From the NCBI GenBank assembly GCA_030490835.1, contig CM059971.1, positions 127,752,564 to 127,816,563 on the forward strand: DNA of 64,000 nt. Reading direction: 5' to 3'. Under the pieces are notes generated by a model. The model was not told the origin of the DNA. It did not search any database and saw only the letters and a program-made list of their open reading frames with translations. Positions 45,850 through 56,600 of the stretch are shown here, piece after piece. The position numbers and the translations under genes were made by a program. The DNA is from Annona cherimola (lineage: Eukaryota > Streptophyta > Magnoliopsida > Magnoliales > Annonaceae). Every line of letters starts with the position of its first letter. The stretch's first letter is position 1.

Positions 45850-48800
45850 TATGGGTTATTAACAATTCAAATAATTAAAAAGAAAAACTATTTATGTTAA
45901 TGTGCTGCAGAAGACGCAATTGCATAGGCGACCTCTTGGCCTTCATCGTATCGTGTAATTAAGAGGATAAATGAGTAAGGCTCACAATGTAGTTTCCGTA
46001 GACCATGTTAGATGATGTAAAGTAGGTCGGGCAAGAGTTAGCAATTATGAAACGAGCGTATGCTAAAGTAAAGAAAAATAATCCTTTTTAGTGGGAGAAA
46101 AGATTCGGATAATCCGAAACCTTCTTTAAAAACTATGGAAAAATGAAGGTAATTAAGCAAACTTGAAGATTGGAATCTCTTTTTTCTTTTTAAGTTCCCT
46201 TTATATAGGTTTATTCTATGAGCTCGCGTGATAGACGTTTAAGACAGATCCATCATCATGAGTGAATGTATTTGAAAATAATAATATGGGGGTGTGTTCG
46301 GTTCTAATATTAATTAACATAACCTTACATATGAACAAGATGTCAACGCACATGCATAGATAGCCTTCTCATAATACCATAACTCAGGGGGTGATCGTAA
46401 AGTTTGCAGTGGTAATCGTCTTGGGCACTACGGCCTTAGTTTTGTGAAGAGGCTGAGGTCAATTAACCCGGCGGGTCAAGATAAAAGGCATTGAGCCAAG
46501 TCCTAGGCATCATCCTAGATGGTTTTGCCGAGTGAATAATTAATTAAAGTTAATTATTATTGGCTTTTTACTAGTAAACGAAAAGCTTCAGCTGAGAAAG
46601 AAGAATACAAAGGAATGTCGTTCAGTTATTTGGAGGAGGAAGCGTGCAGCATCCCGTGTCTCATGCAAGCTGCCTCAAGCCACAAGGAAACAATAGTCAA
46701 ACAGATGCATGCGGCAAGATAGGGAATCCTGTCAATTATTATTTGCATGCATGTGGATGTGGTCATCCGATTACATCCAAGCTAGCTCGTCAACGCTATG
46801 CTTAAATCTGCAAGAAAGATATCTTACGTGTTGACATTTTATCAGTAAATCTTAAAATCTTTGGAGAACAATTATTTAATTATATCATGATGGGAGGATT
46901 AATGTTTGCAATCCGGAAAGTACTCTTGGGCTTCATCTCGGTGGGTGGTGGGCTAAAAGTTACTCGGTTGACTTGCGCGTTGGAAAATGTACAAGTAAAA
47001 ATGGCGAAAAAAAAAAAAAGTAAGGCAAAAAGATAGTTAAATATTACTTGTAGCCAAAAAAACATATAATGAAGCCGTCCAAATATATATTGCATGCAAC
47101 CAAAAATTAGTTATCTTCAACCACATTTGGTGTGGTATTTACTTATCTTTATTGTTTATTGCCTTCAATCACTATCTCCTTTTTTCCCCTAAAAATTCAT
47201 TATTTTATTTCCATTAAGTTTTTTTTTTTGAATAATTACATCATATTCCAACGCATCGATAAAAAATTCTTCTTCGTAATCTTTCAGCTTTTATTATTAT
47301 TTTGTCCTTATCTGTCTGACCTCCTTTTTCTAATCTCCAAACCCAAAAATTTTAAAAATAAAAATAAAAATTATAACTTTCATATTGATGCCTTGAAATC
47401 TGATACAACAAATACATATATACCAATGACTACCTGTGCTTGGTAGTGGCCGTTTCTTTTGTGACTAATATTTTTTTTTTATGAGGATTCCCCACCCGAA
47501 CCACATTCCCTTAAGGTTTTACTTATCATAAAATTAACTTTAAAATGGACAAACATGCATCTTTCCTTTCAAGGATGGCCGTCCTTTCAAGAATAGCCAC
47601 CAGAGCTGAATCGGTATCCAAACCAACAGGAGTGGGAAAGATAATTCTGTTATTGCAATTCCAGTTGTTTGCTTTTCTTAGCAATAATTCTGTATAAAAT
47701 AGCATGAAGAAGAGCACAAATTGCTTCCAATTGTTATACATGGAGATGTAATGCACGGCCTCCCCCTCTCTTTCTCCGTGCGTGGAAGAATCACATTCCA
47801 CAGAGCATATTCCAATAAAATTCTTGATCTGCAAGCGATATATATTAATTTTCTGAATATAAAGCGGTGATTACGACAAATCAGACGGCAATGAAGTACC
47901 TGAAACGCCTTTCTTTTCCGTAAAGATACTTTCCTATCAGAACGCTGATACTATTAAGACTAAATACAGAACAAAAAACTATTTTTATGTTCTTCTAAAC
48001 ATTCATGGGTCATTAGCTTTTTTCGAGCATGGACGACCTCTTGACTAGGAAAAATCAGGGGCAGACTACATTTCTCGTGGGCTAGCTAGTTGAGTACTCC
48101 TTAATCAATGTTGTGGACTGCCTCGGATGTTGCAACTGAGGAATATATGTGCAAAGAAAACGAATGACACAGCATGCATACCATGCAATGCAACCAATAT
48201 ACATGTGAGCCAAACCAGAGATTTGTTCCAAACAAGAAAAAAAGAGAGAGAAAGAATAAGGGCTAAAAAACAAAGATGGAAATCCTACCGTACGTGTAGG
48301 TGCCTAAGCTGCTAGAGAGATCCTCATGGTAGGTCCAATGTGATGACAACTGATTCCCAAGTGCAAATGAATGATGCTACGAGAACCGTTGCTGATCTGC
48401 TGATATTCCTTTGTCATAAAGAGAATAAATGATTGGTTAAAGAGGCATATGTCATTCCCAACATCAGTGAGCGGATCGAGTGGGAAGACAAGGAATTCTA
48501 CCTTTGCCGTAAACAATGATTAATGCATGTCACTCTCAACAAAGCAAAAGAAAGCTTTCCATAAACAATCAATTGGGAGCACTTGGATTTATAACTCGTT
48601 AGTGGGTCAATGCATTCTGGGCTTTTCTTCTTGCGCATGAACCTTGGTGAATCACATGCTCTTGTCCATCTTTATCATATGCATCGTCGACTCCAAAATT
48701 TCTCCTACGTTCAGATCGATCCTAGCTAAGCCTCCACTATGTTCTTCAATGAACGCGATTGATTTCTTGATCACGCATCCAGTTGAAAATGTAGAACGTT

Positions 48801-49960
48801 AATTAGTTAATTACTAGGACCTTTGATTTAATGATGGGGCTAAGCTTTTGATGCAAGCTTACTCAGATGCTCTTCAATACGACAGCATGAACATTTGACG
48901 CTGCAGAAGATTTATTTTAAATTTTTAATTGGCGCACCGCACCATTAACAGGCCATATTCTAATACTCATAGGATCGATCGAGAAGTTTTATTAATTAAA
49001 ACGATATGCTTTCCTTTTTAGAGAGGCATGAATGGTCAGACTTCAGCAGTACCAGTCTACTACACTACTAGTGCAGCAGCATCCAAGCCGATGCATGTAA
49101 TTGAGGGCTCACTGATCTACCTTCAGTTCATTACGGAAGCCACCAAATTCGGTGATGGGTGAGGGAAATTGGCCCGGAAGGCCTTTACTGTGATGGGCCC
49201 ATGGGAGAAAACAAACGCCCGTTTTCCATCCAGGGCAGAACGAGCTTGCCCATGGATTAATCCACATCAGTCACCCCCAATCTAGGTACACTCGAAAGGG
49301 AATGATATTAGCAATCTATGGATGTTATCTCATAAATATAATTTTTTGATAGCATGGATAGTTGGCCATGGTTTTTTTTTCTTTTCTTTTTTTGATTTCT
49401 CAAAAGAAATGCATTTTAACGGAGGTTGAAATTTGAAAGCTTTGTTTTATGGGCCCAGTTGAATGGATCATCAAATCGGGGAAAAGCAATCCACATCCTC
49501 CAACAAGGAAACAAAGACCATCACAGATGAAGCCCAAAAGACTCATTTTCCTATGGTTCCCAAAACTGCTCAACGCTTATCGGAACTACTCCAAGCAACT
49601 GCTACGCGTGCATGCGATTTAGGAGAACAGTAGTTTTATTATTATTTTCAACCACTTTTTTTTTAATTATCCGTGCATTGTTCGTTGTCAAAAAATAAAA
49701 ATAAAAATAAAAATAAGAATTCCGCGCATCGCATTTGCTGCTGGTCGATTGGGCGGTTTGCTGTATCGGTATGATTCCTGTGGCCAAGTGAGCTATAGGG
49801 CCCGGCGAACTGGCACTGCTGCTCCGGGCATTCCACCAGAGTCAGCTAGCATGGTTTTACTTTCGCACCCTTATTCTGAATTGGAGTGTACGTTGGTACC
49901 GACTTGGTCCCAATCTGCCGAGAATATCCGAAATTAATATTATGTCTGCATTAACCCTGT
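45850..49960. other. Intergenic DNA without a supported gene
   Basis: Mostly less repetitive than the surrounding DNA. 46380-46760 and 47500-49320 are moderately GC-balanced. None of the frames resembles a known protein and I found no miRNA-like foldback by eye. Confidence 0.35.
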
Positions 49961-49964
49961 TGGT

Positions 49965-51090
49965 CCCGAGTTTATGGCAAAACCCAAGAGGGGAGAGGTG
50001 AATTGGGTTCTTGAAAAATTCTTTGGTAAATTAAAGCTTAACCCATTATAATTTTAATCCCCTTGATGAAACGTAATATGAGATAGAATGAGAGGGTGCA
50101 AATGGAATGTAAAAATGTAAACAATCAATCCACACAAGAGACAACAATATATAGTGGTTCGGGCACCCTTCTCTACTCCACTCTTCCAAGCATACACCCG
50201 TTGCGTCTTGGGTTCCACTATTGTATTTTCAATACAATCTAGAGCACCCGCTCTCTTCTAGATTCTAACTTTAGGGGGCATATACAATAATCACTTGTTG
50301 GTGAGACCAACTCCAACCAACCAAGTCCAATCTATTGGTGAGACAAACTCCAACCAATCAAGCAAAACCCGTTAGTGAGACAAACTCAAATCAACCCCCT
50401 GTTTTGCTTCTTCTTGAATTCGGTCTCCAACACCGATCCAAGGCAACAACATAAAACAAATAACTAAAAGAGAAATTACACTTTACAACGTGTATTCGAT
50501 AAGCTCCAGAAGCTCCTTGTCATGTGTAGATGATAATCTTGGAAGCACACTTGAAAGTTGTAGCACTTGAAGCTTCAATAGTTATTCAAATAACTTCAAC
50601 ACACTTGAATATTAAAAGATGAAAGCCCAACTTGTGTTTTCTTTTTTCTTTTCTCCTTCTCTCTTGTCTTCACGTTCATATATCAATGGTATATATAGAG
50701 GAAAAATGATCTAGCCGTTTGGAGTAGAGGTTCACGTGCATCTAGAGCTGCAACGTTCAGATTTTCGACCGTTACGAGTTGAAGTCGCAAGTGGAGTCGA
50801 CTTTGGATGGGTGAAATCGACTTCGGATGCGACTTCGTCTTGTTAAAACTCACTGTCTACTATTTATCCAGAATTCTGTCTTTTGAAGCCGCAGGTGAAG
50901 TCGACTTGGAATGAGTGAAGTCGACTTCGGTTTGTTGAAGTCGACTTAGGATGAGACTTCACTTTGCTGTCTATCCAAAGTCGCAGACGAAGTCGACTTG
51001 GGTCTGGGACTTCACCCAAGTCGCAAGTGAAGTCGACTTGGCTGTGGTACTTCACTTTGCTGAACTTGCAATTCATGAACTTGAACTCTT
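49965..51090. repeat. Unclassified repeat-like region with SalI-palindrome minisatellite
   Basis: The left part (CCCAAGAGGGGAGAGGTGAA, TTGGGTTCTTG, TATAGTGGTTCGGGCACCC) resembles dispersed noncoding repeats of many plant genomes, by memory. It is followed by direct repeats of GTGAGACAAACTCCAACCAA at 50303-50395. The right part, 50785-51045, is a degenerate tandem repeat. No reading frame with a known domain. Confidence 0.45.
50785..51045 (+). repeat. Degenerate AAGTCGACTT minisatellite
   Basis: Irregularly spaced copies of the palindrome GAAGTCGACTT (near 50788, 50897, 50919, 50938, 50992 and 51030, plus a mutated one near 50816), separated by GGATGAG/GACTTCAC/GTCGCA-type spacers. Confidence 0.8.
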
Positions 51091-51837
51091 GAAACTTGAA
51101 TTATTTCACATTTTCATTTTCATACACATAATTAAGACAAATTATCTAAGAACACTTAGACAAATTTATTAGATCCTTTTTAATGGTATTTTAATTATTT
51201 ATTAATCATCAAAATCAAATTAATCACTCTTAAAGCAAGCATATGATCAACAAACCCCGTACTAAAACCAGTTCAAACTCGATATTCTCCATAATTTATT
51301 AAAATAATTATATTTATTTATGTATTAAGTATTTCAACTATAATTGTAATAAAAATTATTTCATACAATTATAACCTAATTAAACTGTAAAACGTTTATT
51401 CTAAAACTTAAACGCTATATATGTTCGTCCATAAAAGTTGAATATATTACATCTATATTAATTTTATTTGCAAATATTTATAAACATACTAACTTTTTAA
51501 ATTTATTACATATATACTAATTAATTACGATATATATATAAGTCTTGCTTTTATTAAAATTTAAATAGTGATTTCTTTTAATCTCATTTATTTTTCTTAT
51601 ATTGATTTTTTTATAACATTACTTTGATTGTTATATGTAAATTCATTACATTCATTGTATTTAGAATTATCTTTTAATTAAAAGACTAACTTTTATCAAA
51701 ACCAAATATATTATAGATCATATAAATATATTCAGATGCAAATTATTCATGTGCCAACGGGACAATGTTTAAAAAAATTATTATCTTTATTGGTAATTTT
51801 AAATTTTTTTGGTTTGAGAATAATTCGAATTTTAACT
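51091..51837. other. AT-rich DNA
   Basis: No gene. May contain the left part of the hAT-like fragment that follows; I could not place an end. Confidence 0.3.
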
Positions 51838-51994
51838 TGAAACCAAGGCCAAACACTAATGCTAACTCGGTTCGAACCCGACCTAAACTTGAATTATGAT
51901 ATTGTGGTTTAGGTTTAGGTACGCATAAACCAGGTAGTCTTAGGGTCTGGGTTCACCCAAATTTGCCACAACCCCACCCGAGTTACACCTTTAC
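51838..51994. mobile_element. hAT-like element, one-ended fragment
   Basis: CTCGGTTCGAACCCGACC, GGGTCTGGGTTCACCC and the end CACCCGAGTTACACCTTTA match the right subterminal zone of the 36035 element. The left end is not identifiable. Confidence 0.5.
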
Positions 51995-52224
51995 TTCTTA
52001 TCTTCTTTATATATTGGCAGTGTCTCCGCTGTCCTCTCTCCAGCAGGAGAAGAAACCGAGCATTCCCGTCGCGTATTCCATTTGGGTTAGCCGACATCCG
52101 ATCTGATGTTCGTATAAAATAATCCCCTCTTAAATCAACCAACGGGCTCAATTTACACATCTTATCCGTTGCTACACTTCAGTCTCATGCTCTACCAAAT
52201 TTTGCTTTTTAAAATCTTGTATGG

Positions 52225-52356
52225 TTAGTTACATAGAAATGATAAAAAAATGAGATAATTATATAAGAAACTGCAAAAAAATAATTAAAAATATAATAGT
52301 TATGAAGAGTTAAAAATTTTTAGATTGAAATTTTTTATTATTATCCATACACGCCC
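52225..52356. mobile_element. Tourist-like MITE, right-hand fragment
   Basis: GTTAGTTACATAGAAATGAT, TTATATAAGAAACTGCAAAA, TTTAGATTGAAATTTTTTAT and the end CATACACGCCC are the right half of the family. The left half is missing. Confidence 0.65.
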
Positions 52357-52384
52357 TGGATATATAATGAAATAGTATTTTAAG

Positions 52385-52745
52385 TTTTTTGATTCAATGC
52401 ACTGGGTATGGTGTACTTGGACACAAAATTTTATTTTATTTTGTTTGAAAATTTATTTATAAAATTATTAATTTAAATATATTTAACTTATGTATTAAGT
52501 TTTATCATTTTTAGGTGTTTATACATATTTTTTTCATTTTAAAAAATAAAGGTAGTTTAGTCATTTAAAGTGTCTAAAATAACCCTATTATAAACAATCA
52601 AAAAAAAATATAAACCTCAACAAAGTAAAATTTAATATATATGTTAAATATAATTTGATTGATAATTTTATAAAATTGTTTTATAAAAAAAGATTTTTGG
52701 CACTTGGAGTGAACGGAGGCTTTGTGCACCTCGGTGCCCTAGGTA
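52385..52745. mobile_element. Foldback element FB9
   Basis: The stem core is on both arms: ATATATTTAACTTATGTATT, AAGTTTTATCATTTTTAGGT on the left; CAAAGTAAAATTTAATATAT, GTTAAATATAATTTGATTG on the right. Ends AATGCACTGGGTATGGTGTA and GTGCACCTCGGTGCCC are of the hairpin-like FB5 type. Confidence 0.65.
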
Positions 52746-53626
52746 ACGCCTAGTACTTCAACACGTGACCGAAAGGAGCGGAAGGGAAAGTGTCTTGTGC
52801 AGTTGTGCCTGGAGAGAGCCTTTGCTATAACAATTTCCTCGTTTTGTTGTGTGGATAAGCCTCGCAATCTTACGAAGCGAAGGGAAGGTCAAGGCACACT
52901 TGTCCCTGATTTGTGAAATTGCTGCGACGGGAGCAAGAGCGAGAGGGACAAGAGGTGCTACGAGCCTAAGACTTTTTATTTTTTTTTTATTGGTATATAT
53001 TTTACATACATCTCGACACATATTATATTAAAGATTCGAGATATTCTTACAAATCTGGGGATACATACAACTCCCTCAAAAAAATCTGGAGACACAGCTC
53101 CACCAAAGAAATAAGAAGACACAACTTCCAACAACCTACCGCGAGACAACTGCTCCTACTACCCCTCATTTTCCAATACCCTTAATTTTTAGTCGAAATC
53201 TTGAAACGGTATTCAAACCCGCACCTGCGCCTGCCAGGCTTCCGACGGCCAGTTACGAGCCTAAGACTTGACTGTAGCGTTCGAAAGTGGAGGGCGTTGC
53301 TGTGATTTACAGCAGCCTTAGTGGCCTTTGTTTTGAGGAGGAATAAGATAAAACAGCTGAAAGGTGAGAAGATATTCGTCATCGCTTTCGCTTTCGCTTT
53401 CAGCGTCTTCTGTGACCTCTAGGGTCATTTAATGCGCCGAAAGCCTTCCGCCCAAAGGATTTCTCCTCTTACCGTCCAAGAGCTTCCTTCTCCCTCAATC
53501 GTTTGCGTTTTTCTACGATCTTGATTCTCTTCTCTCGCTGCCTCTTCTTTTTCTTCTGAGTCAGTGGACGCGGGTGGAGGAAGGACGAAAGAATCGACAC
53601 CTGATCTCTTCGATCCGCAAGCCATC
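52746..53626 (+). promoter_or_regulatory. Promoter and 5' leader of the LRB/POB1 gene, with a SINE insert
   Basis: After FB9 the sequence becomes GC-balanced up to the coding start. CACGTG, the core of a G-box, lies at about 52761-52766 (ACACGTGACC). A CTTTCG triplet repeat is near 53384-53400. A SINE splits the region at 52975-53253. I see no strong TATA box. The leader upstream of the ATG remains in frame with the CDS for about 100 bases. Confidence 0.4.
52975..53253 (-). mobile_element. tRNA-derived SINE, copy 4, in the LRB promoter
   Basis: Minus-strand copy with an exact 16-bp duplication TACGAGCCTAAGACTT (52959-52974 and 53254-53269). Read on the minus strand it has a GC-rich head (GGCCGTCGGAAGCCTGGCAG), a mutated B box (GGTTTGAATACC), the paired CTCC-type units and the family tail ending in an A-rich run. 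It lies about 370-650 bp upstream of the LRB start codon. Confidence 0.88.
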
Positions 53627-56600
53627 ATGAATTCTGATTTCTTCCCGGGCAAAGGAACCTTTGCTTTCGCCTTCGACAACGACGTCTTCTCCGACCGCGT
53701 GCTCCGGATCGAGATCGTCGCCAGCCCGACCGATGACAAAGCAGCTCGAGACGGTTGCTCCAGCGTCGCCGAGTGGGCCAGAAACCGTAAGCGGCGGAGG
53801 GAGGATATCAAGAAGGATAACGCCAGTATGGAGCCGTTTTCTTTCTTTGCTTTGCCGTCGTTACTTATAATTCTAGATCGCAGTTCTGTTCGTAGTTGCC
53901 CCCCGCCGGTTATCGAGCGTGGACCTGAAATTTGCATGTTCGTTACACTGAATCGCTTCTTTCATACTTATGTATGTGCAAACATTTAGGACCTCTACTC
54001 ATCAGCTAGAAATTTCCTATGGTGAGATGGAGCGTGAATGGAAACGGTTTAACCTTGTGGCTGCAAAGACTTCTCTCCAATGGAATGTATCTTTGCTGTG
54101 TAGTTTTGATGATCTTCTTTCCCAGGCAGGGAAAGACACAGCAGGAAGGTTCATTGGTCTACCATACGCCTTGGTTTAGAACATCGAAGTTACTTAGGCA
54201 GCATATTTCCTCTCTGAGACTGTGAGAGTTACTAGTGTTGCACTTGCCCTAGGTATCTAGCTAGGTTTTCTGTTTTCAGGTCGTCTCAATTTTCCAGTTA
54301 ACGTCTTCATACGTGTCAAGAGAATGCACCAACGTTCCTTTTGGTGAATGATTTTACAATTACTAGTTATGCTGCAGTAGAGAATGGTTCAATTAACTAT
54401 ATTAAAAAAAATGGTTGCCAACTGTGACTGTAGTTTTAATGTAATCAGTATGGAGAGGTAGGAAGAAAAACATTTTGAGTATCTGGGAATCTCATCATGC
54501 TTTCTCAAAGTAAATGTAAATCGCATGGAGATTCTTTTCTGGTAGCTGTCGAATTGGAAGCATAGTGGTAGAATTGCATTGGTTGCTCCTGTTTTATGTT
54601 CACCAATCCTGGCCTTGTAGTATTCCCTTATATTAGGACTCTTTAAAATTTGAGCTGGAAAAGTTCCATGAAAGTTGGGAAAGATTGAGATCAAGGCTGC
54701 CTGAGTCAACGAATAACTACTTTTTGGTAAAATGATTATGTTATTTGTTTGAATGGTTGCTAGCGTGCTTACATTAAATGTTAAACGAAATTATTAAATG
54801 CTTTGTTTTGAACATCCATCATGGGGTCGTTGCTATAATTTTATTGGTTTAAAGGTTATTACCTTAACATAGTAGGTTTTGACTCTCAATCTGCTTGGTG
54901 GTCAAGAAACAAATATGGGAAAAGGTAACAACTGATGTGCAATGTTTGAAATCAAAGAGAGTTGGTAGATAAGATTATCAAAAGGGAGAGAGCTTAGCAT
55001 GTGTCAAATTTTTTGGTTTGGGACCATTAATCTTGTTGTCTCACATTGGATTTAGGCCTAAATGAGTGTGTAGATTATAGCTAGCATAATATACATGCAT
55101 GACCTTTGAATTCCATTTCGAAATATCTTATGTGCCAGAGAGATAATATTTCTAAAATTTACATCCCTCTTTATCGTTAAATGGGCTGCAATTTATGTGG
55201 ATACTCAAACATTGAGGGCATTGTTTTGTATGGACTGCTTCATGTGTGCAATTGCAACTTGTGTGATTTATCTAAATCGTGCATTAAATATGGAAATTGA
55301 ATTGGCGAGGAGCCTTAAAAATGATTAATTATCATCCAATCATTTGTATTTTTCTCAGTTCTTTACCAAATGAAAATTACAAATTAAACTGATGACATAG
55401 TGGAGACTATTAAAAGCTAACCTATTGATTAGAAAGTTTTGGACCACACTTGTGGTATATATTTCAAATCTTTTTTGGCCTGTCAGTTTGCCAACCCTTA
55501 TTTTATCATTTTCATATCTTGCTTACTCTTTGCCCTTCATTAGATGGAAATTTGAACGTTGATAAGTTTCATCTTGGAATTTTTTTTTTCCCAGTTACAG
55601 AGCTAGCAATATATCCCGAAGAGCATGTATTGAATTGTAATCAACCTGATTCAGATGATGGTGTATTCTATGACAATCAAGATGAGGAAGCTATGGCAAT
55701 GGTTGACGAATCACCTGTAGGGGTTGGAATGGTTGCCAGTCCAGCTGGTATGATAAGAAATTTTCTCCTAGCTTTCTTTATGCAAAGTGTTTGTCTTATG
55801 TTAAATTATCATATGATGTTGAATAATGGAATTGTATTTGAGAATTCCAATCATACATATATAGAGAAACCCATTGAGAGATCAAATCCGCTAGGACCGA
55901 CCTCATGGTATTTAAATCAGTCCTTCAAGTGCCAAGGACGAGTAAAATAGCTTAAGTATGGGTCCCAATCCTGTGGAACCGGCTCCATGAATTCAAATTC
56001 ATGGAACCTCTCCATTTGAGGCAAATCATGATGATGCCATGGAAATCCAACCAATTACATTAATTGAGATAATATGGTTGAGCATGAGATAATCATTTCA
56101 ACATGAGTTTTGTAATTAAACATATACAATTATGTGTAAATTATGAAAAACACATACCCATTCATATATGCATTGAATTGTTATAATAATTTGTCAAATC
56201 ATTTGTCCACATGGGAAGAAAGTTTCAAATGGCTTAGATGTTAGATTAGCAACTTTGAAATTTATATAAGATAAAACAATTTTATTATGTTGGAGTTTAT
56301 ACACATCTTTAGTTAGAATGAAACTTGGTTTCCTAATTAATCAAAGAAGGGTGTGTTTAGGAAGTGATAAAACTTTTAAGTGAAAAGTTTTGGTATAAAA
56401 GTTTTTGAATTTGAAAAGAATGATGTAATATGATAGGGGTAATAATGAGGAGTAAAGAAAATAAAGTTAAAATAGATAGGTTAATATTTGGGTAATTGTG
56501 TAGAAATAATTAAAAAGTAGGGTAGTTATATGAGAAAATGTCAAAAGCGATTAAAAATAGGGTGAGTATGGAAAGTGAAAAGTTTTAGTTTGACATTTTT

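Noticed and set aside
55450..55594. Upstream part of the 166-codon frame covering LRB exon 2
   Set aside because: It is intron sequence ending in a strong acceptor (TTTTTTTTCCCAG); only the part from 55595 matches the family and is in phase with exon 1.
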